In this document: piece by piece, positions 1-6,844 of the stretch | Position numbering within the stretch: position 1 is the first letter of the stretch | Layout: each line of letters starts with the position of its first letter | Assembly (NCBI RefSeq): GCF_010468565.1 | Contig: NZ_WUEG01000006.1 | Location: forward strand, 1-64,000 | Direction: 5' to 3' | Length of the DNA stretch: 64,000 nt | Source: Allomuricauda sp. TY007 | GTDB taxonomy: Bacteria > Bacteroidota > Bacteroidia > Flavobacteriales > Flavobacteriaceae | Made by a program: the position numbers and the translations under genes | The notes under the pieces: model-generated | Databases searched by the model: none | Seen by the model: the letters and a program-made list of their open reading frames with translations, nothing else | Told to the model about the DNA's origin: nothing

Positions 1-61
1 GCTCGTCTCCCGATTTGAACTGCTTCAGGAAATCGTCGTTGAACAATTCTTCTTTCTTCAT
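1..61 (-). CDS. IS256-family transposase, N-terminal fragment (cut by window edge)
   Basis: Reading leftwards from the ATG at 61, the first 20 codons begin MKKEELFNDDFLKQFKSGDE. I recognise this as the usual start of flavobacterial IS256-family (Mutator-type, DDE) transposases. The remainder, including the catalytic residues, lies outside the window, so intactness cannot be judged. A strong palindromic terminator (89-120) lies directly upstream and would shield the gene from outside transcription. The family assignment rests only on this short N-terminus. Confidence 0.7.
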   Translation of the reverse strand, partial: MKKEELFNDDFLKQFKSGDE

Positions 62-88
62 AATGTGCAAATATTTAAAATTAGACAA

Positions 89-120
89 AAAATTAGCGGG
101 GGCATGCCCCCGCTAATTTT
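89..120 (-). terminator. 32-bp perfect palindrome followed by T tract (minus strand)
   Basis: Positions 89-120 form a perfect palindrome with a G5/C5 core centred between 104 and 105. On the minus strand it is followed by six T residues, a classical intrinsic terminator. It lies between the end of the lipoprotein gene (155) and the transposase start (61). It may stop readthrough into the transposase, either as part of the IS or as the terminator of the lipoprotein gene. Confidence 0.75.
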
Positions 121-154
121 CTATTTACACACTTTATGAGATAGTCCTTTTATA

Positions 155-1681
155 TCAATTGCCAGAGCAATCAACCATATCCGGCGGACTAGAGAATGCC
201 CATTCCAATTCAATATTGAGTTTAAAGACCATTGCGTCCAATGCTTCTTGATTATCGCTGCAAAGACTCATTCCTTCAACACCCACAGGAATGTACGGTT
301 CAAGGTTTGGATTGCTGGCCCAACCTATCATTGTATCTGAAAAGCTCTCTGGAGACATCCCTGAATCATTAAACATTCCAGTCATATCTTCAACACCTGC
401 AATATCCCAAGCCCCAATGTTTTGGTTAAAAGACTGTGCATTTAAAAACATTTCTGACATATATCTAACATTCGCCACATCCCAGTCACCAATATCCGAA
501 TTGAATGATTCTGCTGCTCTGAACATTTCTTTCATATTTGTGACATTGCTGGTTTCCCACAAACCAATATCTCCATTGAAAGAAGTGGCCTCAGAAAACA
601 TTCTTTCCATTCTTGTTACATTACTTACATCCCAATCGCTTAAATCACCATTAAATTCATTTGCACCATGGAACATACCATCCATTCTTGTAACATTACT
701 TACATCCCATTCACTTAAATCACTATTAAATGTATGGACCTCGGAAAACATTCTTGCCATACTTTTCACATTACTTACGTCCCAATTACTTAAATCACTA
801 CTGAAGTTATATGCGTTATCAAACATTCCATGCAGATTAGTCACATTACTTACGTCCCAATCACTTAAATCTCCATTAAACTTGTTAGCATATAAAAATG
901 CATCAACCATACTTTCAACATTTTCTAGGTTTGGTATATCAGTAGCATTATACTCCATATAATGACACAATGCAAAAGCACTAGTAAAACTTTGCCAAAC
1001 TATATTGCCCCACTGTTCTAAGCCTTTTAAGGTTCTCCTAATATGAATAGGTTGATCCCGCATCAAAATATGGGGGAAATCTCCTTGAATGGAAACATAA
1101 TAGGTTCCTGCATTTGTATAAATGTGGGTTGGGTTTCTTGACGTCAGCTCTTCAACAGGAGAGCCATCTCCCCAATCAATTATATAATCATATTCAAGTT
1201 CCATTGATGTGCCCGTACCAATGGTTAACTCAAAATTACTGCTCGATATTTCCCATTTGGTAATAAAGGATTCGGGGTCTTCAACCATACTGTCGAAAAC
1301 GTTGGTAACAGTAATTGTCATTAAACCATTTCTAACCTGTTTACCGTCGGATACTGATACAAGAATAGTATGTTCGGTAGATACTTCATAGTTCAACTCT
1401 TTGCCAGGAGCAAGACTTATTACTCCCGATTCCGTAATTTCAAATAAATCATTATCACCATTTTGTGCAATACTAAAAATAAGAGTATCCTCATCTTTAT
1501 CTGTGGCAGTAACAACTCCGATTTTTTCCGAATCAGAAATATCTTCAGCAACCGTAAAGCTCTGCGCCTCAATTTTTGGAGCATTGTTTTTTTCTGTTGC
1601 AGGGGTTGTGCCATCATCCTTACCACAGGACCATAGCAACGCCAGCGAAATAATCGTACATAATAGATTTTTGATATTCAT
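155..1681 (-). CDS. BspA-type (DUF285) repeat surface lipoprotein with cadherin-like and PKD domains
   Basis: This 508-residue protein has a lipoprotein signal (lipobox LLWSC, Cys19). It is followed by a cadherin/tandem-repeat-like domain (about 35-130), a PKD-like domain with the DWGDGSP motif (about 140-205), and 7-8 tandem 25-residue units with the core WDVSNVTxMxxMF (about 245-430). Such units are the DUF285/BspA-like repeats of surface leucine-rich proteins. It is probably an outer-surface adhesin or binding protein. The gene is monocistronic on the minus strand, and the TGA stop lies only a few bases from the presumed IS end, so the insertion seems to have spared it. The 75-bp repeat periodicity creates long spurious open frames on the opposite strand. 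The ligand is unknown. Confidence 0.85.
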   Translation of the reverse strand: MNIKNLLCTIISLALLWSCGKDDGTTPATEKNNAPKIEAQSFTVAEDISDSEKIGVVTATDKDEDTLIFSIAQNGDNDLFEITESGVISLAPGKELNYEVSTEHTILVSVSDGKQVRNGLMTITVTNVFDSMVEDPESFITKWEISSSNFELTIGTGTSMELEYDYIIDWGDGSPVEELTSRNPTHIYTNAGTYYVSIQGDFPHILMRDQPIHIRRTLKGLEQWGNIVWQSFTSAFALCHYMEYNATDIPNLENVESMVDAFLYANKFNGDLSDWDVSNVTNLHGMFDNAYNFSSDLSNWDVSNVKSMARMFSEVHTFNSDLSEWDVSNVTRMDGMFHGANEFNGDLSDWDVSNVTRMERMFSEATSFNGDIGLWETSNVTNMKEMFRAAESFNSDIGDWDVANVRYMSEMFLNAQSFNQNIGAWDIAGVEDMTGMFNDSGMSPESFSDTMIGWASNPNLEPYIPVGVEGMSLCSDNQEALDAMVFKLNIELEWAFSSPPDMVDCSGN

Positions 1682-1824
1682 AGTTAATGTTTAAGTGAAT
1701 CGTATTTTCACAATATCCAATATTCATGCTGTTATTTTAACTACGATCTGACCGATGCCCCATTTGAATTGATGTATGAAGTATTCTTCTCAATTTTTGA
1801 TAAAAAAACATCAATACTTAACCT

Positions 1825-1852
1825 AAATTTATTATGCATGCATAATAAATTT
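1825..1852. promoter_or_regulatory. 28-bp perfect palindrome, candidate MarR operator
   Basis: Positions 1825-1852 are a perfect 28-bp palindrome (core TTATTATGCATGCATAATAA), centred between 1838 and 1839. It ends four bases before the -7-like box at 1857-1864 and 31 bp before the MarR-family start codon. MarR dimers typically bind A/T-rich palindromes overlapping their own promoter. Autoregulation of the fatty-acid operon is therefore inferred from position and symmetry. Confidence 0.75.
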
Positions 1853-1856
1853 TTCA

Positions 1857-1864
1857 TATATTTG
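1857..1864 (+). promoter_or_regulatory. -7 promoter box TATATTTG
   Basis: TATATTTG is an exact match to the Bacteroidota/Flavobacterium -7 consensus TAnnTTTG. It lies 19 bp before the ATG at 1884 and directly after the palindrome at 1825-1852, so a bound repressor would cover the -33 region. It probably drives the whole operon through 8650. Confidence 0.6.
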
Positions 1865-1883
1865 AGAACACCAAACCAGTTCT

Positions 1884-2333
1884 ATGAAAGATTTGACCAT
1901 TGATCATGCCCTTAGGGCCACCTGGCAGGCCGTTAGCAAAATGTACAATGAGGAAGCTAAAAACTATGGGCTTACAATGGCCATTGGATTTACCTTATTG
2001 AGCATTGACCCAAAAGGAGGTACTCCGAGTACCACATTGGGACCCAAAATGGGGATGGAAGCAACTAGTTTGTCCAGGATCTTAAAAAATATTGAACAAA
2101 AAGGATACATACAACGTAAACGTAACCCTAAAGACGGACGTGGGGTTCTGATTTATCTCACACCGCTGGGTTTGGAAAAACGGGGAGAATCCAAAGAAGT
2201 GGTATTGCGTTTCAACGAAGTGGTCAAAGAGCACACCTCTCAAGAGGATTTGGTGGGCTTTTTTAGAGTTATTGAAACCATCAACAAGCTGATAACTGAC
2301 AAGAAAATCTATACAAAAACAACTAATAATTAA
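1884..2333 (+). CDS. MarR-family transcriptional regulator of the fatty-acid oxidation operon
   Basis: This 149-residue protein is a typical MarR length. A winged-helix region (about 50-100) includes the recognition-helix segment MEATSLSRILKNIEQKGYI and the wing motif RKRNPKDGRGVLIYLT, both characteristic of MarR proteins. It is the first gene of an operon whose next genes encode beta-oxidation enzymes, with only 16 bp to the next start. By analogy with other MarR-type fatty-acid regulators it probably represses the operon until an acyl-CoA or fatty acid binds; the ligand is inferred. A 28-bp palindrome lies directly upstream. Confidence 0.9.
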   Translation: MKDLTIDHALRATWQAVSKMYNEEAKNYGLTMAIGFTLLSIDPKGGTPSTTLGPKMGMEATSLSRILKNIEQKGYIQRKRNPKDGRGVLIYLTPLGLEKRGESKEVVLRFNEVVKEHTSQEDLVGFFRVIETINKLITDKKIYTKTTNN

Positions 2334-2349
2334 ATTACAAAACTCGCAC

Positions 2350-4776
2350 ATGAAAAGGCATATAAACAAAGTTGCCGTAATCGGTTCCGGAATAATGGGA
2401 AGTGGCATTGCATGCCATTTTGCGAATATTGGGGTCGAGGTCCTATTGTTGGACATTGTTCCCCGCGAACTTACCGACAAGGAAAAGGCCCAAGGACTTA
2501 CCTTAGAAGATAAAGCGGTCCGCAATCGTTTAGTGAACGATTCATTGGCCACTGCCCTCAAATCCAAACCCTCCCCTATTTACCACAAAAAATTTGCAGA
2601 TCGTATTACCACAGGAAACATGGAAGACGATATTTCCAAAGTGGCCGATGTGGATTGGATCATTGAAGTGGTCGTGGAACGCTTGGACATCAAAAAACAG
2701 GTATTTGAAAACTTAGATAAACACCGCACACCTGGTACTTTGATCACTTCGAACACTTCTGGAATCCCTATCCGATTTATGAGCGAAGGAAGAAGCGATG
2801 ATTTCCAGAAGCATTTCTGTGGCACGCACTTTTTCAACCCAGCACGTTACTTAAAACTTTTCGAAATCATTCCTGGACCTAAAACTTCACAGGATGTTTT
2901 GGACTTCCTTAATGGCTATGGTGAACAATTCTTGGGGAAAACATCAGTCGTTGCTAAGGACACACCCGCATTTATCGGTAACAGAATCGGAATCTTTAGT
3001 ATTCAGAGTTTGTTCCATGCCGTAAAAGAAATGGGCATGACGGTTGAGGAAGTCGACAAACTCACTGGACCAGTGATCGGACGACCGAAATCCGCCACCT
3101 TCCGCACCGTAGATGTAGTAGGACTGGACACCTTGGTGCACGTGGCCAACGGAATCAGTGAAAACTGCAAGGACGATGAGCGCCACGAATTGTTCCAGTT
3201 GCCGGATTTTATCCAATCCATGATGGACAACAAATGGTTGGGAAGTAAAACCGGACAAGGTTTCTATAAAAAAGTTAAAGGGGACGATGGCAAGAGCGAA
3301 ATCTTGACCTTGGATTTGGACACCATGGATTACCGCTCCAAAAAGAGTGCAAAATTTGCCACTTTGGAACTTACCAAGACCATTGATAAGGTCATTGACC
3401 GTTTTCCCGTTTTGGTAGATGGCAAGGACAAAGCAGGTGAATTCTACCGAAAGAGCTTTGGAGCACTTTTTGCCTACGTTACCCATCGTATTCCTGAAAT
3501 TACGGATGAGTTATACAAGATAGATGACGCCATGAAGGCTGGCTTCGGCTGGGAACACGGCCCATTCCAAATTTGGGATGCCGTTGGGCTCGAAAAAGGA
3601 CTTGAATTCATTAAGGCTGAAGGTTTGGAGGCTGCTTCATGGGTGTCCGAAATGAAAGAAGCCGGAATTGATTCCTTCTACACCGTTAAAGAAGGGAACA
3701 CCTACTTCTACGACATCCCAAAAAACCTGCCTGCCGGCAAGGCAGGAACCATGGAAAAAGTTCCGGGCCAGGATGCATTCATCATTTTGGACAATATCAG
3801 AAAAACCAAAGAGGTCTTTAAAAACAGTGGTGTTGTTATCGAAGATTTGGGCGATGGAATCCTGAACTGCGAATTCCAATCCAAAATGAATACCATCGGT
3901 GGCGATGTACTTGCTGGTTTGAACAAAGCCGTAGATCTAGCAGAAAAAGATTTTGCAGGATTGGTGGTTGGTAACCAAGCTGCCAACTTCTCTGTTGGTG
4001 CCAATATCGGAATGATTTTCATGATGGCTGTGGAACAAGAATATGATGAGCTGAACATGGCCATCAAAATGTTCCAGGACACCATGATGCGCATGCGATA
4101 TTCCTCTATTCCGACTGTTTCTGCCCCTCACGGTATGTGTTTGGGCGGTGGTTGCGAACTTTCGCTCCATGCGGATAAGGTGGTGGCCGCAGCAGAGACC
4201 TACATTGGTTTGGTGGAATTCGGTGTAGGTGTAATTCCCGGTGGAGGTGGTTCCAAGGAAATGGCGCTACGTGCTTCCGACACCTTCAGAAAAAACGATG
4301 TGGAGCTCAATGTACTTCAAGAGTACTTCCTCACCATCGGAATGGCCAAAGTATCAACTTCGGCTTATGAGGCCTATGACTTGGGCATCCTTCAAAAAGG
4401 AAAAGATGTAGTTGTGGTCAACAAAGACCGTCAGATTGCAACAGCAAAAGCGTATGCTAAACTGATGGCCGATGCAGGCTATACCAAACCGGTTAAACGA
4501 AAAGATGTCAAGGTACTTGGAAAACAAGCCTTGGGTATGTTCTTGGTAGGAACGGACTCCATGGAAGCTGGACATTACATTTCGGAGCACGACAAAAAGA
4601 TTGCCGACAAATTGGCTTACGTAATGGCCGGTGGCGACCTTTCTGAAGCAACAATGGTAACCGAGCAATATCTTTTGGACTTGGAACGAGAAGCATTTCT
4701 ATCCCTTTGTACCGAAAGAAAGACTTTGGAACGTATCCAACACATGTTGAAGACAGGAAAACCACTAAGAAATTAG
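2350..4776 (+). CDS. fadJ: 3-hydroxyacyl-CoA dehydrogenase / enoyl-CoA hydratase multienzyme (FadJ/FadB type)
   Basis: This 808-residue protein catalyses the hydration and NAD-dependent oxidation steps of beta-oxidation. The domain order is the reverse of E. coli FadB: the N-terminal Rossmann fold (GSGIMG, residues 12-17) and dehydrogenase C-terminal domains come first, then a crotonase domain (about 480-700). Both hydratase glutamates are visible: E603 in LGGGCEL and E623 in YIGLVEF. The dehydrogenase FFNPARYLKLFEI and HFFNP motifs are present. Residues 460-466 (LPAGKAG) are encoded by a palindromic repeat that appears to have inserted in frame between domains. The gene is followed by a four-helix-bundle cassette and then the thiolase. 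Confidence 0.95.
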   Translation: MKRHINKVAVIGSGIMGSGIACHFANIGVEVLLLDIVPRELTDKEKAQGLTLEDKAVRNRLVNDSLATALKSKPSPIYHKKFADRITTGNMEDDISKVADVDWIIEVVVERLDIKKQVFENLDKHRTPGTLITSNTSGIPIRFMSEGRSDDFQKHFCGTHFFNPARYLKLFEIIPGPKTSQDVLDFLNGYGEQFLGKTSVVAKDTPAFIGNRIGIFSIQSLFHAVKEMGMTVEEVDKLTGPVIGRPKSATFRTVDVVGLDTLVHVANGISENCKDDERHELFQLPDFIQSMMDNKWLGSKTGQGFYKKVKGDDGKSEILTLDLDTMDYRSKKSAKFATLELTKTIDKVIDRFPVLVDGKDKAGEFYRKSFGALFAYVTHRIPEITDELYKIDDAMKAGFGWEHGPFQIWDAVGLEKGLEFIKAEGLEAASWVSEMKEAGIDSFYTVKEGNTYFYDIPKNLPAGKAGTMEKVPGQDAFIILDNIRKTKEVFKNSGVVIEDLGDGILNCEFQSKMNTIGGDVLAGLNKAVDLAEKDFAGLVVGNQAANFSVGANIGMIFMMAVEQEYDELNMAIKMFQDTMMRMRYSSIPTVSAPHGMCLGGGCELSLHADKVVAAAETYIGLVEFGVGVIPGGGGSKEMALRASDTFRKNDVELNVLQEYFLTIGMAKVSTSAYEAYDLGILQKGKDVVVVNKDRQIATAKAYAKLMADAGYTKPVKRKDVKVLGKQALGMFLVGTDSMEAGHYISEHDKKIADKLAYVMAGGDLSEATMVTEQYLLDLEREAFLSLCTERKTLERIQHMLKTGKPLRN
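3726..3746 (+). repeat. REP-like palindrome inserted in frame inside the FadJ-like gene
   Basis: A 21-bp GC-rich palindromic stretch (arms CCTGCCT and AGGCAGG) lies within codons 460-466 and encodes LPAGKAG. Almost the same sequence occurs in the intergenic repeat near 30859-30876, so the coding copy looks like an insertion of a dispersed repeat rather than ancestral protein sequence. Reading frame is preserved. Confidence 0.7.
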
Positions 4777-4787
4777 ATTTCGGACAA

Positions 4788-5196
4788 CTAGAATCTAGAA
4801 ATTAGACAAATGGCAAGACATAATTTTAAAAAATTAAAGGTTTGGCAAGATGGTATTGAATTTGTGAAAGATAGTTATAACCTAACAAGAACTTTCCCTG
4901 ATTTTGAACGATTCAATCTTGCAAGTCAAATGAACAGATGCGCTGTATCCATACCTTCAAATATTTCGGAAGGTTCTAGCAAAAGTACTGACAGACACTT
5001 TAAAAAGTTTTTAGAAAACAGTCTTGGTTCTGCCTTCGAATGGGAAACACAATTAATAGTTTCATTTAACGAAGGGTATTTAGATAAAAACGATTTCAAA
5101 GCATTAGAAAATAAAATACTACAAATTCAAAAAATGTTAGGCAAGTTTATTGATAATCTAAGCGATTAGTCTAAACTCCAATCATCTAGATTCTAG
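4788..5196 (+). repeat. Intervening-sequence-like cassette with 12-bp flanking inverted repeats
   Basis: CTAGAATCTAGA at 4788-4799 and its exact complement TCTAGATTCTAG at 5185-5196 flank the four-helix-bundle gene. A second inner pairing is TTAGAC (4802-4807) with GTCTAA (5169-5174). In the operon mRNA these ends could form a stem bringing the flanking fadJ and fadA regions together, as at the base of 23S rRNA intervening sequences. The cassette fills essentially the whole gap between the two enzyme genes. Confidence 0.65.
4810..5169 (+). CDS. Four-helix-bundle protein (23S rRNA intervening-sequence protein family)
   Basis: This 119-residue protein belongs to the four helix bundle / S23 ribosomal protein family (TIGR02436-like). 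The family signature is visible: FKKLKVWQDGIEFVKDSY, then NLASQMNRCAVSIPSNISEGS, then a C-terminal helix. In some bacteria these proteins are encoded inside intervening sequences of 23S rRNA, and the diversity-generating-retroelement protein Avd has the same fold. Their function remains unknown, with nucleic-acid binding suspected. Here the gene sits between two beta-oxidation genes, is AT-richer than them, and is bounded by inverted repeats, suggesting a mobile passenger rather than a lipid enzyme. Confidence 0.9.
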   Translation: MARHNFKKLKVWQDGIEFVKDSYNLTRTFPDFERFNLASQMNRCAVSIPSNISEGSSKSTDRHFKKFLENSLGSAFEWETQLIVSFNEGYLDKNDFKALENKILQIQKMLGKFIDNLSD

Positions 5197-5219
5197 ATTC
5201 CAAAATAATATATAAAACT

Positions 5220-6413
5220 ATGAACAAACAAGCATATATAGTAAAAGCATACAGAACAGCCGTGGGCAAAGCACCAAAAGGTCTGTTTAGGTTTAAGCGC
5301 CCGGACGAACTGGCTGCCGAAACCATAGAACACATGATGAAAGAGCTTCCCCAATTGGACAAAAAACGTATTGATGACGTTATTGTGGGAAATGCCATGC
5401 CCGAAGCCGAACAAGGTTTGAACATGGCTAGGCTCATCTCACTAATGGGACTGGACATTGATGATGTGCCAGGGGTGACCGTGAACCGGTATTGTGCATC
5501 CGGATTGGAAACCATTGGTATCGCTACGGCCAAAATCCAATCGGGAATGGCGGATTGTATCATCGCTGGTGGTGCGGAAAGCATGAGCTACATCCCTATG
5601 GGTGGCTACAAACCAACACCAGATTACGCAACTGCCAAAGAAGGGCACGAAGACTACTATTGGGGAATGGGGTTGACTGCTGAAGCGGTTGCCAAACAGT
5701 TCAAGGTATCTCGCGAAGACCAAGATGAGTTTGCCTACAATTCACACATGAAAGCGTTAAAAGCGCAAGAAGAAGACCGTTTTCAGGACCAAATTGTTCC
5801 TATCGAAGTAGAGCACACCTTTGTGAACGAAGCTGGTAAAAAGGAAACAAAAAATTACACCGTAAACAAGGATGAAGGTCCAAGAAAAGGCACCAACATA
5901 CCAACCCTAAACAAGTTGAGACCAGTTTTTGCTGAAGGTGGTAGCGTAACTGCAGGTAACTCCTCACAAATGAGCGATGGAGCCGCCTTTGTCATGGTTA
6001 TGAGCGAAGAAATGGTAAAAGAATTGAACCTTGAGCCCATTGCCCGATTGGTCAACTACGCAGCTGCAGGTGTAGAACCAAGAATTATGGGAATAGGCCC
6101 TGTAAAAGCCATCCCAAAAGCATTGAAACAAGCTGGAATGAAACAGGATCAAATAGACCTTATCGAGTTAAACGAAGCCTTTGCATCGCAATCGCTTGCC
6201 GTTATTCGAGAACTTGGGCTGAACCAAGACATTGTAAACGTAAACGGAGGCGCCATTGCACTCGGTCACCCGCTGGGATGTACCGGGGCCAAACTATCTG
6301 TCCAACTTTTTGATGAAATGAGAAAGCGGGACATGAAAGGCAAATACGGAATGGTAACCATGTGCGTAGGTACTGGGCAAGGTGCCGCGGGGATATTTGA
6401 ATTTCTTTCTTAA
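5220..6413 (+). CDS. fadA: Acetyl-CoA C-acyltransferase (3-ketoacyl-CoA thiolase)
   Basis: This 397-residue thiolase carries out the last, thiolytic step of beta-oxidation. Catalytic residues are all visible: nucleophile Cys92 ([10 protein letters not shown]), His350 ([16 protein letters not shown]) and Cys382 ([10 protein letters not shown]). Length is normal. It presumably forms a complex with the multienzyme encoded upstream, as FadA does with FadB. The start ATG at 5220 lies 51 bp after the four-helix-bundle gene. It is expected to be transcribed from the promoter upstream of the MarR gene. Confidence 0.95.
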   Translation: MNKQAYIVKAYRTAVGKAPKGLFRFKRPDELAAETIEHMMKELPQLDKKRIDDVIVGNAMPEAEQGLNMARLISLMGLDIDDVPGVTVNRYCASGLETIGIATAKIQSGMADCIIAGGAESMSYIPMGGYKPTPDYATAKEGHEDYYWGMGLTAEAVAKQFKVSREDQDEFAYNSHMKALKAQEEDRFQDQIVPIEVEHTFVNEAGKKETKNYTVNKDEGPRKGTNIPTLNKLRPVFAEGGSVTAGNSSQMSDGAAFVMVMSEEMVKELNLEPIARLVNYAAAGVEPRIMGIGPVKAIPKALKQAGMKQDQIDLIELNEAFASQSLAVIRELGLNQDIVNVNGGAIALGHPLGCTGAKLSVQLFDEMRKRDMKGKYGMVTMCVGTGQGAAGIFEFLS

Positions 6414-6418
6414 TATTC

Positions 6419-6828
6419 GAAAAGAGATAAGAGAAAAGAGAGGGCTTCAGATGAAAAGACACAATTATAAAAATTTGAAGATTTGGTCACTCGGATTGGA
6501 AATAGCAAATGACATTTCTGATTTGCTTCTCAACTTTCCCAATCATGAGCGATACGATTTAAGTACCCAAATAAGCAGATGTTCGGTTTCAATGCCAAGC
6601 AATATTGCAGAAGGATCTTCGAGAACTGATAAATCTTTTAAATATTTTATTGATGTTGCTTTGGGGTCTTCTTTTGAACTCGGCACACAACTTTTAATAG
6701 CAAAACATCGGAATTATATCAACACTGAAAATTTAAACAAACTTGAAGACAAGATAGAAGAATGGCAAAAGATGACCATGGGGTTTCAAAATGGATTGAG
6801 ATAAGTCTCTCTTCTATTTTCTATCTTC
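6419..6828 (+). repeat. Second four-helix-bundle cassette with imperfect flanking inverted repeats
   Basis: The purine-rich left flank (6419-6443) and pyrimidine-rich right flank (6807-6828) are imperfect complements. AAGAGAG (6436-6442) pairs with CTCTCTT (6807-6813), and AGATA (6425-6429) with TATCT (6822-6826). The sequence differs from the first cassette but the architecture is the same: one gene between complementary ends filling the gap between two operon genes. Confidence 0.5.
6451..6804 (+). CDS. Four-helix-bundle protein (intervening-sequence protein family), second copy in the fad operon
   Basis: From the ATG at 6451 the product is 117 residues, beginning MKRHNYKNLKIWSLGLEIAN and carrying the family core DLSTQISRCSVSMPSNIAEGSS. 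The frame is open further upstream into the thiolase gene, but 6451 matches the family length and the start of the copy at 4810. It is a divergent paralogue of that copy, not a recent duplicate. It sits between thiolase and acyl-CoA dehydrogenase genes. Function is unknown; the protein may act on RNA of its own cassette, which is speculation. Confidence 0.88.
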   Translation: MKRHNYKNLKIWSLGLEIANDISDLLLNFPNHERYDLSTQISRCSVSMPSNIAEGSSRTDKSFKYFIDVALGSSFELGTQLLIAKHRNYINTENLNKLEDKIEEWQKMTMGFQNGLR

Positions 6829-6844
6829 TTTAATCATTAAAAAA

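Larger units (their letters stand above)
1..142 (-). mobile_element. Right-hand end of an IS256-like element (boundary approximate)
   Basis: The transposase start at 61 implies that an IS end lies within about 100 bp. On the minus strand, 142-122 reads ATAAAGTGTGTAAATAG after a few bases, which resembles the ATAAAG...GTGTAAA pattern I recall from IS256-family terminal repeats. This would place the IS end just past the stop codon (155-157) of the neighbouring lipoprotein gene. The other end and any 8-9 bp target duplication lie outside the window, so the boundary is inferred. Confidence 0.4.

Noticed and set aside
600..960. Regular repeats suggesting a CRISPR-like array
   Set aside because: The repeats are 75 bp, contiguous, in frame and encode DUF285 units; there are no spacers and no cas genes.
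291..962. Long open frame on the plus strand opposite the BspA-like repeats
   Set aside because: It is an artefact of the 75-bp coding repeats on the minus strand; its translation is a repetitive hydrophobic string without family similarity.
3637..4094. Several open frames on the minus strand within the FadJ-like gene
   Set aside because: They lie fully opposite a well-conserved coding sequence and show no protein-family features.
6382..6450. Longer N-terminus for the second four-helix-bundle protein
   Set aside because: It overlaps the thiolase coding region and its own flanking arm, and the family starts at the MKRHNYKNL equivalent (6451).
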